64,000 nt of DNA from Pyrinomonadaceae bacterium (GTDB lineage: Bacteria; Acidobacteriota; Blastocatellia; Pyrinomonadales; Pyrinomonadaceae). The stretch is taken from assembly GCA_019694395.1 (NCBI GenBank), contig JAIBCC010000020.1, positions 52,539 to 116,538 on the forward strand, read 5' to 3'. Positions 12,391-22,056 of this stretch are shown here, piece by piece; positions within the stretch are counted from its first letter, which is position 1, and each line of letters opens with the position of its first letter. The position numbers and the translations under genes are program-made. A model generated the notes under the pieces. The model was not told where the DNA came from and searched no databases. It saw nothing but the letters and a program-made list of their open reading frames with translations.

Positions 12391-13212
12391 ATGCTAAATT
12401 GTAAGAATTGTAACACCAATTTTGAGGGAAAATACTGCACCAACTGCGGACAAAAATTTTATACCGACCATGATAAATCGCTCAAGCATTTTCTTGAAGA
12501 GATTTTTCATTTTCTGACGCATTTTGAAGGTTCATTTTTTACCTCGCTCAGCACGATTTATACAAAACCCGGAAAGCTCACCGAAGATTATACAGGCGGA
12601 ATCCGTAAGAAATATTACAAACCGATTTCGTTGTATTTATTGCTGATAGTTTTATATCTGATTTTTCCTTTGGCTCACGGGCTAAATGTTGCACTGAAAT
12701 ATCATAAAGATAATTCTTTTTATGGAAATTATGCCGAAAAACGAATTGAGCAGAAAATTGCAAAACTTCAAATTTCCGATGAAGAATTTACTGAACATTT
12801 TGAACAAAAATCCGCCAAAGTTTCTAAAATTCTCTTGCTGCTGTTCATTCCTTACTCTGCTTTGTTGATATATCTACTTTGCTTTTACAAAAAGCCGTAT
12901 GTTTTTGACCTGACCATTTTAGCGACCGAAATAAACGTCTTTTATTTGTCATTTGTCTTTATTCTTTTTCCCGGATTATTACTACTTTTTAACAAATTAA
13001 CCGGCACATATTTAATTACCGATGAAGTTATTTTCACATTGATTCCCGGAATAATTTTCATGCTATTTTGCGGACTAAGTTTTCGCAGATTTTTTAACCA
13101 AAATTGGCTTATTTCGCTCGTGAGCGGCTTAGTTTTTGCAGCCTTGCATTTTCTTTTTATGGTCTTTATTTACAGATTGATTGTCTTTCAGGCAACGATG
13201 TTTTTGTTATAG
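12391..13212 (+). CDS. DUF3667 zinc-ribbon membrane protein
   Basis: A 273-residue protein beginning with a four-cysteine zinc ribbon (CKNC...CTNCGQ, residues 4-19) followed by an amphipathic region (FLEEIFHFLTHFEGSFFTSLSTIYTKPGKLTEDY) and five membrane helices from about residue 78. This N-terminal arrangement is characteristic of DUF3667, whose function is unknown. It is probably inner-membrane with a cytoplasmic ribbon. The next gene starts 21 bp downstream. Confidence 0.82.
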   Translation: MLNCKNCNTNFEGKYCTNCGQKFYTDHDKSLKHFLEEIFHFLTHFEGSFFTSLSTIYTKPGKLTEDYTGGIRKKYYKPISLYLLLIVLYLIFPLAHGLNVALKYHKDNSFYGNYAEKRIEQKIAKLQISDEEFTEHFEQKSAKVSKILLLLFIPYSALLIYLLCFYKKPYVFDLTILATEINVFYLSFVFILFPGLLLLFNKLTGTYLITDEVIFTLIPGIIFMLFCGLSFRRFFNQNWLISLVSGLVFAALHFLFMVFIYRLIVFQATMFLL

Positions 13213-13233
13213 ATGGAGAATTAAGTTATTAAA

Positions 13234-13650
13234 ATGGAAGACTTAAAACGATTTTTAGAGGCTCAGGAAGATTTTGAGATTGCGTTGTCCGAAATTAAAT
13301 CAGGCAGAAAACAAAGTCATTGGATGTGGTATATTTTCCCGCAAATTGCCGGATTGGGTTTCAGTTCAACTTCGAGATTTTATGCAATTAAGGATATTGA
13401 AGAAGCTGAAGAGTATTTGAATCATCCGATTTTAGGCAAACGATTGATTGAAATTTCCGAATCCCTGCTCGAAATCAAAGGCAAAACGGCTCACCAAATT
13501 TTCGGCAGTCCTGACGATATGAAACTGAAATCTTCGATGACTTTATTTGCGGGTTTGGAAAATACAAATCCGGTTTTCCAAAAGGTTTTGGATAAATATT
13601 TTGACGGCGCAAAAGATGAACGAACTCTGCAAATTATTGTTGCTGCTTAG
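13234..13650 (+). CDS. DUF1810 family protein
   Basis: A 138-residue soluble protein matching DUF1810: F-x-x-A-(Q/E)-E near the N-terminus, the hallmark SHWMWYIFPQIAGLG at about residues 29-43, then SSTSRFYAI, HPILGKRL and TLFAGLE. The family is widespread and uncharacterised. The gene is 21 bp after the DUF3667 gene on the same strand and may share its transcript. Confidence 0.88.
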   Translation: MEDLKRFLEAQEDFEIALSEIKSGRKQSHWMWYIFPQIAGLGFSSTSRFYAIKDIEEAEEYLNHPILGKRLIEISESLLEIKGKTAHQIFGSPDDMKLKSSMTLFAGLENTNPVFQKVLDKYFDGAKDERTLQIIVAA

Positions 13651-13778
13651 TTTATGATATAAGCTGCACGAAATTGAAAAAGGTGAGAGTTCGGCTTCGG
13701 TTTCTTTAGTTTTTGTGTTTTCGGTCAAATCGTTTATATTGACAACAACTACATTCCAAATTTTTAAACTAATTAATA

Positions 13779-15323
13779 ATGAAAAAGTCGCTGATTTTGC
13801 TAGCTCTTGTTTCTCAGTTTATTTTCGTCCAACAGTTTTTCGGACAGGAAAAAAAACTGACGGTTCTTTATACCAATGATTTGCATGCGCATCTTGAACC
13901 GCACATTGTTCCGTGGGTTGATAAAACGCGAAAAGTCGGCGGCTTTGCCAATATCGCCGCGCTCGTCAAACGTGAGAAAAAGGCAAATCCGAACACGGTT
14001 TATTTTGATGCAGGCGATTGGTTTGCGGGTCCGTATGTCAGTTCTTTGACCAAAGGTGAAGCAGTTATTGATGCGATGAATTATCTCGGATTGGATGCAG
14101 CTTGCGTCGGAAATCACGAATTTGATTACGGTTGGGAAAATGCGTCCGAGCAATTCAAAAAAGCGAAATTCCCGCTTTTGAACGGTAATATTTTTCTCAA
14201 AGGCACGGAAAAACTGCATTGGAACGAACCTTATATCATCAAAAATGTGAACGGCATTCGGCTTGGAATTATCGGTCTGCACGAAAAATTCGCTTTTTAT
14301 GACACAACTTCCGACGAAATGATAAAAGGCGTTGAAGCGAGAGACGAAAAGGTTTATTTGCGAAAATACATTGAAGAATTAAAACCGAAAACCGATCTGA
14401 TCGTTTTGTTGACACATATTGGAATCCCCGGCACCCAGTCTTCAACCGGTGAAAGAGATGTTCCGCGCAACCACGAACACGACATCGAATTGGCAAAGAG
14501 TGTTCCGGGCGTTGATTTGATGATTACCGGACACCCGCACAGCGGACTGTCGGAACCGATCAATGTCAACGGCACGCTCATCGTTTCGACCGATGCCTAC
14601 ACCATTGAGTTGGGCAAACTCGAAATCACATACAATAAAAAACAAGACAAGATCACGAATTACAAAAACACTCTTGCTTATTTATTTGATGATGAAGTTC
14701 CCGACGATCCGCAAATGGTCAAAATTATTAAAAAATGGAATGACAAACTGAAAACTATTACCGAAGAAAAAGTTACCAAAATTTCTCTGCCGCTGACACG
14801 CTCTTACGGCGAAGAGTCCACGATGGGCAATCTGGTTGCCGACTCGATTCTAAATGCCTATCCCGAATATGATTTGGCGATCACGAACAGCGGCGGGCTG
14901 CGTCAGGACATTGATGCCGGAGATATTACAGTCGGTGAGTTGATCTCGGCATTTCCCTTTCCGAATACGATTGTTCAGCTTGAAATGAAAGGCAGTGATC
15001 TGCGGAAGATTTTTGAACACGGAGCGGGCTTGACCAACGGAATTTTGCAGGTCTCAAAGGGTGTGGAAATGGCTTATGACGAAAGTAAACCGATTGGAAA
15101 CCGCGTGACGAAAGTCAATATCAAAGGTGTTTCGCTCAATGACAATAAAACTTACAAGGTTTTGACTTCAAACTTTCTGGCAGACGGCGGCGACGGATTT
15201 TTGGTTTTCAAGAAAACTCTTTCATACAAGAATACAGGTGTGCAGATTCTCGATTCAATGATCAAATATCTGAAAAGATCTGAAACCTACACGCCGATAA
15301 TCGAAGGCAGAGTAAAAAAATAG
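13779..15323 (+). CDS. Secreted 5'-nucleotidase / UshA-type metallophosphatase
   Basis: Periplasmic or extracellular nucleotide phosphohydrolase. After a signal peptide (about residues 1-22) comes the calcineurin-like metallophosphatase domain: YTNDLHAHLE (Asp34, His36), DAGD ending at Asp80, GNHEFDYG (Asn112, His113), THIGIPG near 213 and GHPHSG near 255. The C-terminal 5'-nucleotidase domain follows from about 330, with NLVADSIL and TNSGGLRQDIDAGDITVGEL. Length (514) and order match UshA/YfkN-type enzymes. The exact substrate (AMP, UDP-sugar, other phosphoesters) is not determinable. Confidence 0.92.
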   Translation: MKKSLILLALVSQFIFVQQFFGQEKKLTVLYTNDLHAHLEPHIVPWVDKTRKVGGFANIAALVKREKKANPNTVYFDAGDWFAGPYVSSLTKGEAVIDAMNYLGLDAACVGNHEFDYGWENASEQFKKAKFPLLNGNIFLKGTEKLHWNEPYIIKNVNGIRLGIIGLHEKFAFYDTTSDEMIKGVEARDEKVYLRKYIEELKPKTDLIVLLTHIGIPGTQSSTGERDVPRNHEHDIELAKSVPGVDLMITGHPHSGLSEPINVNGTLIVSTDAYTIELGKLEITYNKKQDKITNYKNTLAYLFDDEVPDDPQMVKIIKKWNDKLKTITEEKVTKISLPLTRSYGEESTMGNLVADSILNAYPEYDLAITNSGGLRQDIDAGDITVGELISAFPFPNTIVQLEMKGSDLRKIFEHGAGLTNGILQVSKGVEMAYDESKPIGNRVTKVNIKGVSLNDNKTYKVLTSNFLADGGDGFLVFKKTLSYKNTGVQILDSMIKYLKRSETYTPIIEGRVKK

Positions 15324-15431
15324 AACCAGAAAACTGCAATTTATTTTCGTTTCGGAGAAAATATTATCTGAGGTTCATCAAAAGTTCATTAGAACTCTTT
15401 GCTACGATTAGCCGTATAAAACCGTAAAGCT

Positions 15432-16355
15432 ATGGAAACTTTCGACAGCACCACTAATTCGACGGAGCAGACAACCGAAATTTACATCAAAAAGATTTTG
15501 GCGGGAAATATCGGTGAAGTGAGGCGACGGATCATCGCCTCACTGGAAATGTTGGGCTACGATGTGATCGAAGAAGAACCGCACATCATCGGGCGGCGCG
15601 GTGCGAAAGGTTGGGGCGTTTGGTATGGTTCGGCGGACGTTTTTGATTATCCGATGACTTTGACGGTGCGGATCAAAGCCATTGGTCAAAATTCGACTCA
15701 GGCTACGTTTGATTATCTGATAAAACACGCAATGCTAACCCAAGGAGAAAAAGCTCTGGTCGCGCACGAAGCTAAAACGATTGCCTCTATTTCAAAAAAA
15801 CAAGCGATTGAAAAATGGTGTCCAATGTGCGAAACCGAATCCACCGACGATTCAAAATTTTGCCGCAAATGCGGTGCGCCATTGACTACCGAACAATCCG
15901 AACTCGAAATTTTCCGAATGATGACGGAAGTCTGCGCCGGAAAAACTTCGGTCGTGACATCAACCATTTTAATGACCGTTTCGACGGCTCTGTTTTTTGC
16001 GACTATTATTTTGAGTTACCTCGGACGATTGGAAAACCCGAAAACCTTTTTCGTTTTTCTGTTCTTCAGCGGATTGACGGCTTTAACGGCAATTTTAATG
16101 ACCGTTTTTGCCTGGAATCGTATCAACCGCGCCTTGGAAAAACCGTCTGAAATGCAGAGAAATATTCCGCAATACGTTCCCGAAATATTTCCCGAAACAC
16201 TCGAAACAGGCGAATTTGCTGCACTTCCCCCGCACACAAGCCCCGCGTCTGTAACCGAAGGCACAACTAACCTGCTTAGCGAAGAATGGACAAAAAATCG
16301 GGAAAAGGAAAAAGTTCCAATCTCAAATCGGCGTGAGACAAATGATCTAAATTGA
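15432..16355 (+). CDS. Zinc-ribbon membrane protein of unknown function
   Basis: A 307-residue protein I do not recognise. The N-terminal ~100 residues form a soluble alpha/beta region, followed by a zinc ribbon CPMCETESTDDSKFCRKCGAP near residues 136-156, then two close membrane helices (about 179-201 and 206-229), and a proline-rich, charged C-terminal tail of about 75 residues. Domain order suggests both soluble parts face the cytoplasm. Function is unknown. Confidence 0.65.
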   Translation: METFDSTTNSTEQTTEIYIKKILAGNIGEVRRRIIASLEMLGYDVIEEEPHIIGRRGAKGWGVWYGSADVFDYPMTLTVRIKAIGQNSTQATFDYLIKHAMLTQGEKALVAHEAKTIASISKKQAIEKWCPMCETESTDDSKFCRKCGAPLTTEQSELEIFRMMTEVCAGKTSVVTSTILMTVSTALFFATIILSYLGRLENPKTFFVFLFFSGLTALTAILMTVFAWNRINRALEKPSEMQRNIPQYVPEIFPETLETGEFAALPPHTSPASVTEGTTNLLSEEWTKNREKEKVPISNRRETNDLN

Positions 16356-16498
16356 TTTCACGGACAAAAGTGTCCATTAAAATCATTTTTATTGCACTAA
16401 AGATAAGATTGATGCCACGATTCTGTATAAAGATTGTTTTTTTGAACCAAATCACAAAACAGAAGCCTGCGAATTAAATATTGATATACTAAAAATCT

Positions 16499-17710
16499 AT
16501 GAAATTCCTTCATTTAGTGTTCGTCATATGTCTGTTGTTTGTTACTGCCTTTTCAATTAATAAAACATCAGTTACCAAAGCTAAAAAGATAATTACCGGA
16601 GCAGAACAGCCGGAAAAATATCTGCCGTATTTGAAAGGAAAACGGGTTGGAATTTTAGCTAATCCGACTACCGTCATTGGTGAAACTCATTTAGTTGATT
16701 TTTTAGTCTCAAAAGGCATCAACATCACCAGAATTTTCGGACCCGAACATGGTTTTCGTGGCAATGCGAGTGCGGGCGTGAGAGTGGATGACGAAAAAGA
16801 CCCTAACACCGGAATAAAAATAATTTCGTTATACGGCTCTAAAAGAAAACCTTCGGCAGAGGATATGGCTGAAGTGGATGTGATGATCTACGACGTTCAG
16901 GATGTCGGAGTCAGATTTTATACGAATATTAATGCTCTTCGGGATTTGATGGAAACTTGTGCGGCTTTCGATAAAGAATTGATCATTTTAGACCGACCTA
17001 ATCCGAACGGTTATTTGATTGACGGACCTATTTTGGATATGAATTTGAAATCAGGGATCGGACAATTTCCGATTCCGATTGCTCACGGTTTGACGGTTGC
17101 CGAATTTGCCCAAATGGCAAACGGTGAAGGCTGGATGGAGAATAAAGCCAAAGCAAAACTGAAAATCATTAAGCTGCAAAACTACAAACACGATATGGAG
17201 TATGTTTTGCCGGTAAAACCTTCGCCAAATCTCAATTCCCAACAAAGTATTATGCTCTATCCTTCAACCTGTCTGTTTGAAGGCACAATTCTCAATCACG
17301 GCAGAGGAACTTACACACCTTTTGCCGTTTTGGGAAATCCTTTGCTCAAAGATAAATATTTTTTTTCTTACACGCCCATCAGTATCAAAGGAATGAGCGA
17401 AACCCCGCTTTTTATGAACGAAGTCTGCTACGGATTAGATTTGAGAAATTACGACACAAAACAATTACGCAAATCAAAACGGCTCAATCTGAAATGGATG
17501 ATCGAACTCTATAATGTTTATCCGCAAAAAGAAAAATTCTTTGATAGAAGTTTCAGCAATCAAATCGGGAACATTGATTATCTTGCCGGAACAAAAGAAT
17601 TTAAGGAACAAATTATTGCCGGAAAGTCAGAAGAAGAAATCAGAAAAAGCTGGGAGCCGGGATTATCAAACTACAAGAAAATGCGTAAAAAGTATTTGCT
17701 TTATAAATAG
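16499..17710 (+). CDS. namZ: DUF1343 protein, exo-beta-N-acetylmuramidase NamZ-like
   Basis: Exported glycosidase of the DUF1343/NamZ family (GH171), expected to release N-acetylmuramic acid from the ends of peptidoglycan fragments during wall recycling. The N-terminus is a signal peptide (MKFLHLVFVICLLFVTAFS). Family blocks are clear: GKRVGILANPT, IFGPEHGFRGNASAGV, VMIYDVQDVGVRFYT, LDRPNPN and PSPNLNS. The 403-residue length is normal. It is followed after 17 bp by a nucleotidyltransferase gene with no visible link in function. Mpl (23600-25006) is another cell-wall recycling enzyme in this window but is not linked to it. Confidence 0.88.
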   Translation: MKFLHLVFVICLLFVTAFSINKTSVTKAKKIITGAEQPEKYLPYLKGKRVGILANPTTVIGETHLVDFLVSKGINITRIFGPEHGFRGNASAGVRVDDEKDPNTGIKIISLYGSKRKPSAEDMAEVDVMIYDVQDVGVRFYTNINALRDLMETCAAFDKELIILDRPNPNGYLIDGPILDMNLKSGIGQFPIPIAHGLTVAEFAQMANGEGWMENKAKAKLKIIKLQNYKHDMEYVLPVKPSPNLNSQQSIMLYPSTCLFEGTILNHGRGTYTPFAVLGNPLLKDKYFFSYTPISIKGMSETPLFMNEVCYGLDLRNYDTKQLRKSKRLNLKWMIELYNVYPQKEKFFDRSFSNQIGNIDYLAGTKEFKEQIIAGKSEEEIRKSWEPGLSNYKKMRKKYLLYK

Positions 17711-17727
17711 TTGAAAAAAGTAAGTTT

Positions 17728-18264
17728 ATGAAAGCGGAAAAGGTTATCGAACTGCTAAAACTTTTTGCTGAAAACGAAATTGACGTTGTAATTGACGGCG
17801 GTTGGGGCGTTGACGCTTTGCTTGGGCTTCAAACCCGCGAACACGAAGATTTAGACATTGCAATTCCACACAAAGACGTTCCGAAATTAAGAGAATTATT
17901 GACAGCAAGAGGTTTTAAAGAAATTCCGCGAAATGATTCTTGGGAATGTAATTTCGTTCTCGGTGACGAAGCGGGAAATTTGATTGATGTTCATTCATAC
18001 ACTTTTGACAAACTGGGAAAGAATATTTACGGCGTTGCCTATTTACCCGAACATCTGACCGGTGAAGGAACTATCAACGTCTATCAAGTAAAATGTATTC
18101 CGCCTGAATGGTCAGTTAAATTTCACACGGGCTACGAATTAGACGAAAATGATTATCTTGATGTTAAAGCATTGTGTGAGAAATTTGATATTCCTTTGCC
18201 TGATGAATATGAAAAATTTATCAACGTATCTGAAATTATTATTCCCAATGCCTTTATCCAATAG
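17728..18264 (+). CDS. Aminoglycoside/lincosamide adenylyltransferase-like nucleotidyltransferase
   Basis: A 178-residue protein of the nucleotidyltransferase fold. The core motif GGWGVDALLG (24-33) and HEDLDIAI (39-46) resemble ANT(2'')-I and LinA-type antibiotic nucleotidyltransferases, where the paired aspartates (41, 43) bind metal. ECNFVLGDEAGNLIDVHSY continues the family pattern. The target is unknown; chromosomal homologues in environmental bacteria often have no proven resistance function. It starts 17 bp after namZ and may be read from the same transcript. Confidence 0.8.
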   Translation: MKAEKVIELLKLFAENEIDVVIDGGWGVDALLGLQTREHEDLDIAIPHKDVPKLRELLTARGFKEIPRNDSWECNFVLGDEAGNLIDVHSYTFDKLGKNIYGVAYLPEHLTGEGTINVYQVKCIPPEWSVKFHTGYELDENDYLDVKALCEKFDIPLPDEYEKFINVSEIIIPNAFIQ

Positions 18265-18469
18265 ATTAAAATTTTAATTCTCATCAAGTTTTCTCCTACA
18301 GATAAAATACAGCAGTTCCTGACCAAATTCAGATTTGTTTGTAATATTTTGGCAAAAAACTCATAAAAGATTAGAGGTTTAGATTGATTATAGAATGCAA
18401 AAGCATCTGTAGAATTTAAAAGCATCTTCTGGGATAAAAACTTAATTAATAACAGTGAGGCAGAAAAAT

Positions 18470-20356
18470 ATGAATAAACTACAATATATTGCAAAAGGCG
18501 AAGACAATCTGGTTGATGAAATCAAAAAAATCGTAAATTCAGGAGGTAATTTACCGTTAGCAGCCCAAAAGGGGGTTTCTGCTTCGAATGTTAAAGCAGT
18601 GATCGAGGATTTCACTTTGGCTGACAAATTACCTGATGTCGAAGCGGTTGTCGTTCCCTTTATGCGACCTGTCTTATTTATAAAAAACGGTAAAATTGAA
18701 GTTCCCGAATCCAATGAATTAAAAGAAAGAGTTATTAAATACAAACCAATCATAGAACAGCCTTTAAGTTCTGTCGGCAGAATTGAGCTAAAAAATCATC
18801 AGTTGAAAGTTATTGGAACAGGCTGGTTAATTGATGAAAATATTATAGTTACTAATCGTCATGTAGCAGAATATTTTGCTTTGAAAAAGGATACAAGCAC
18901 CGATGGAGGAGTTTTTAGAAAAAATTTCATTGGAGATACTATTCAGGCTGTCATTGATTTTAAGGAAGAATACACTGCTGAAAATACTCAAAACAATCAG
19001 TTTGAAATTGAAATAGACAAAATTATTTATATGCCTGACGCTTCAAAAAATTTACCTGATCTTACTTTATTGAGAATAAAAAAAGCACCAGGACTTCCTT
19101 CCCCGATTCCTTTTATCAAAGACAAATTGAGTGCTGACCAATTAATCGGCGTGGTCGGCTACCCGCTGCAAGACCCTCGCGGCGTAACCGATTCAGAGAT
19201 GGAAAAACGCATTTTTGGCGAAGTTTTCGGAGTTAAAAGGTATGCTCCGGGGCAAATAATTAATGTCCCCAAAAATCATTGGTATTTCTTACACGATGCT
19301 TCAACCCTTGGAGGAAATTCAGGTTCTCTGGTCCAAGATATGGAAAGCGGTTGTGCTGTCGGAATTCATTTTTCAGGGCTTTTGCTTGAAGCCAATTATG
19401 CGGTAAAAGGAAGTGAACTATTAAATATTGCTGCAAAATTAGGCATCAATAATGTTTTCTCTTTTAATACAAAACAGACCGAAAGCCTACTTGTTGAACC
19501 TGATTTCGTTTTAGAAAGTCCGTTTGCGGTTAATTCATACGATGACAGAAAAGGTTTTGAAACAGACTTTTTAGAAGATAATCAAGGATTTGTAAAAGTC
19601 ACCTTGCCAAAAATAAAAAATAAATCAGATGTAGTCAAATTTGGTGAAAACAATAAAGAAACAGTTCTAAAATATACACATTTCTCGGTTGAGATGTCAG
19701 AAAACAGAAGAATGTGTTATTACAGTGCAGTTAATATTGATGGACAAAAATATAAAAGAATCAAACGAACCGGCTGGAGATACGATCCTAGAATTCCTGA
19801 AGAACTTCAAATTATGAAGGAATGCTATGGAAATCCGCCTAAATTTTCTCGTGGTCATATGACTAGAAGAGAAGATCCAAACTGGGGTGACTTGGCGAAA
19901 CAAGGTAATGATGACTCAATGCACGTTACAAATACCGTTCCCCAAATGCAAAGTTTTAATGGTGGTATCTGGTTATCTTTGGAAAACTATGCTTTAGAAA
20001 ATGCCAAAGAAGATAAGCAGAAAATATGTGTTTTCACTGGACCTTTCTTGTTTGATAGCGATCCCATCAAGTATGGAGTTAAGATTCCGGTCGAATTCTG
20101 GAAAGTAATCGCCTTTATTCACGATGAAACAGATAAACTTTGTGCAACAGGTTATACAATGTCACAAGAAAATTATCTAAAAAATGAGGAGTTTGTTTTT
20201 GGTGAATTTTTAACTTATCAAACTCCTATTCGCCTGATTGAGAAAAAAGCTAATATTTCTTTTGGTGAACTTTCTAAACTTGATCCGCTTGCAGATAAAA
20301 TCTTCGAGAGTTTAAATTCACCAATTCAATCAGTGAGACAAATAAGATTTTACTAA
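18470..20356 (+). CDS. Trypsin-like protease fused to DNA/RNA non-specific endonuclease
   Basis: A 628-residue two-enzyme fusion. Residues about 1-100 are an unassigned N-terminal region. Residues about 105-340 form a trypsin-like serine protease with an apparent triad: His131 (TNRHVAEY), Asp197 (LPDLTLLRI) and Ser284 (GGNSGSLV). Residues about 380-620 form a NUC1/EndoG-type nuclease, with SRGHMTRRED (His463) replacing the usual DRGH, followed by NTVPQMQSFNGGIW, which supplies the metal-binding Asn. There is no signal peptide, so it is probably cytosolic. The start is ATG 18470 with GAGG 10 nt upstream; GTG 18455 is less likely. The pairing suggests an effector whose nuclease may be held or released by the protease (inference). 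The gene stands alone and looks more AT-rich than its neighbours. Confidence 0.85.
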   Translation: MNKLQYIAKGEDNLVDEIKKIVNSGGNLPLAAQKGVSASNVKAVIEDFTLADKLPDVEAVVVPFMRPVLFIKNGKIEVPESNELKERVIKYKPIIEQPLSSVGRIELKNHQLKVIGTGWLIDENIIVTNRHVAEYFALKKDTSTDGGVFRKNFIGDTIQAVIDFKEEYTAENTQNNQFEIEIDKIIYMPDASKNLPDLTLLRIKKAPGLPSPIPFIKDKLSADQLIGVVGYPLQDPRGVTDSEMEKRIFGEVFGVKRYAPGQIINVPKNHWYFLHDASTLGGNSGSLVQDMESGCAVGIHFSGLLLEANYAVKGSELLNIAAKLGINNVFSFNTKQTESLLVEPDFVLESPFAVNSYDDRKGFETDFLEDNQGFVKVTLPKIKNKSDVVKFGENNKETVLKYTHFSVEMSENRRMCYYSAVNIDGQKYKRIKRTGWRYDPRIPEELQIMKECYGNPPKFSRGHMTRREDPNWGDLAKQGNDDSMHVTNTVPQMQSFNGGIWLSLENYALENAKEDKQKICVFTGPFLFDSDPIKYGVKIPVEFWKVIAFIHDETDKLCATGYTMSQENYLKNEEFVFGEFLTYQTPIRLIEKKANISFGELSKLDPLADKIFESLNSPIQSVRQIRFY

Positions 20357-20375
20357 TAAAAACAAATCTAATAAA

Positions 20376-20407
20376 AACAAGGGCGAAAAATCAATTTTGC
20401 TCTTGTT
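20376..20407. terminator. Bidirectional terminator between convergent genes
   Basis: AACAAG-x-GC-x-AAAA pairs with TTTTGC-x-CTTGTT, with A-rich and T-rich flanks on opposite sides. It lies between the stops of the protease-nuclease gene (20356) and selO (20412). Confidence 0.7.
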
Positions 20408-20411
20408 ATTT

Positions 20412-21962
20412 TTACGAACTACACGAAAGCATCGAGCAGCCAACCTTCGTCTTCGCCCAATCAGGACGTTTGGCAAACCATTTTTCCGATTCGGGTTGTT
20501 CGTCGTATGGTTTGAGAAGCAGATTGAATAATTCATCCACAATCGAATAATCGCCTTCGTCAGCCGCGTCAATTGCTAATTGTGCCATATAATTTCGCAA
20601 AACGTATTTTGGATTAACGCGGTTCATTGACTCAATTCGCTCCGATTTTTCACGATTTTCGGCGATCAGAATTTCAGCGTAAACGGCTAAAAATATATTC
20701 CATTTTTCTCTGAAATTTTCGAGATTATTTGAATAGCTTGATTCCTGCAAAAGAGTCCAAAATTCGGTCGGATTGTTTTCGTCAAATTTGCTCAAATTTC
20801 GGAAAAATAGGGTTAAATCCATTTCGGATTGGTAAAGCAGAGTTTCCAATTCAACAATAAAATCCGTCTCGGCTGGCGTTTTTAAACCTAATTTGTCGGA
20901 CATCATTCGGACGTGTTTCGGCAAATAATTTGTTTGATAGCCGTCTAAAATTTCTTCAAGCGGTGCGGCATCTTCAATGAGCGGGAAAAGTGCGTTTCCA
21001 AGTTGCAAAAGATTCCAGAGACCGATGGCGGCTTGGTTGCCGAAGCGGTAGCGTTTTTGTCCGGCGTCGGTGGTGTTCGGTGTCCAATTCGGGTCGTAAT
21101 CTTCGAGCCAGCCATATGGACCGTAATCAATCGTCAAGCCCAAAATAGACAGATTATCCGTATTCATTACGCCGTGAACAAAGCCGACTCGTTCCCAATG
21201 AATCATCAGATCTAGTGTGCGTTCGACGACTGCGCGGAAAAATTCGACGTAAGTTTCTTTGCTCAGTTCGCCCAAATGCGGATAAAAATGGCGAATCGTA
21301 TAATCGGTCAGTTTTTTGAGATTTTCCAAATCCTGCTGCACCATAAAAATTTGGAAATTACCGAAACGAATAAACGACGGAGCAACCCGGCAAACGATTG
21401 CGCCTTTTTCATACGCCGCGTTGCCGTTGTAAAGCATATCGCGCAAAACTTCATCGCCGGTTAAAACCAAAGATAATGCCCGCGTCGTCGGCACGCCGAG
21501 ATGAAACATCGCTTCCGAACAAAGATATTCACGAATTGAACTTCGCAAAACTGCAAGTCCGTCCGCACCGCGTGAATACGGAGTTTTGCCCGCGCCTTTT
21601 AACTGCAAAGTCCATTGCTCACCCTTATGATTGACTTCAAACAGATTTATCGCCCGTCCGTCGCCTAATTGTCCTGCCCAGTTGCCGAATTGATGTCCGG
21701 CATAAGCCATTGCATAAGGATTTGTTTCGGGATAGATTTCTTTACCTGAAAAGACGTTGAGAAATTCTTCCGATTTTGCGTCAACTTCTGTTAATCCAAC
21801 TGCTTCAAGCATATTTGGTGAATAATGGATCAGTGAAGGATTTCCCGGAGTTTTAGGTGTAACATAAGAAAAAGCCGCTTTCGGAACCTGACGGACGTAG
21901 TTTTCCGTGATCGTATCCGCCGGCAGTTCTCGGTTAAAAGTATCGTTCAGATTTAATTTCAT
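20412..21962 (-). CDS. selO: Protein adenylyltransferase SelO (YdiU/UPF0061)
   Basis: Pseudokinase-fold enzyme that AMPylates protein Ser/Thr/Tyr residues, linked to redox stress in studied members. Visible blocks include YAGHQFGNWAGQLGDGRA, LQLKGAGKTPYSRGADG (the ATP-binding lysine region), VLRSSIREYLCSEAM, and HGVMNTDNLSILGLTIDYGPYGW. The protein ends GCSMLSCSS, the cysteine-bearing counterpart of the selenocysteine C-terminus in eukaryotic SelO. I start it at the internal Met encoded at 21962 (MKLNLNDTFNRELP): a longer form to 22004 would run up to the terminator of the upstream gene. 516 residues is close to the family norm. Confidence 0.93.
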   Translation of the reverse strand: MKLNLNDTFNRELPADTITENYVRQVPKAAFSYVTPKTPGNPSLIHYSPNMLEAVGLTEVDAKSEEFLNVFSGKEIYPETNPYAMAYAGHQFGNWAGQLGDGRAINLFEVNHKGEQWTLQLKGAGKTPYSRGADGLAVLRSSIREYLCSEAMFHLGVPTTRALSLVLTGDEVLRDMLYNGNAAYEKGAIVCRVAPSFIRFGNFQIFMVQQDLENLKKLTDYTIRHFYPHLGELSKETYVEFFRAVVERTLDLMIHWERVGFVHGVMNTDNLSILGLTIDYGPYGWLEDYDPNWTPNTTDAGQKRYRFGNQAAIGLWNLLQLGNALFPLIEDAAPLEEILDGYQTNYLPKHVRMMSDKLGLKTPAETDFIVELETLLYQSEMDLTLFFRNLSKFDENNPTEFWTLLQESSYSNNLENFREKWNIFLAVYAEILIAENREKSERIESMNRVNPKYVLRNYMAQLAIDAADEGDYSIVDELFNLLLKPYDEQPESEKWFAKRPDWAKTKVGCSMLSCSS

Positions 21963-22008
21963 TAATCTTATTGTAAATGTTAAACGGGCAATTGTTAATT
22001 CCAATAAA

Positions 22009-22034
22009 AAAAGCTGTCTTTGCAGACAGCTTTT
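22009..22034 (-). terminator. Intrinsic terminator of the RRM protein gene
   Basis: Perfect 11-bp stem AAAAGCTGTCT/AGACAGCTTTT with a 4-nt loop; on the minus strand it continues into TTTTTATTGG. It lies just after the RRM gene and just before selO. Confidence 0.88.
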
Positions 22035-22056
22035 AAGATTGGTTTTGTCATTCTAA

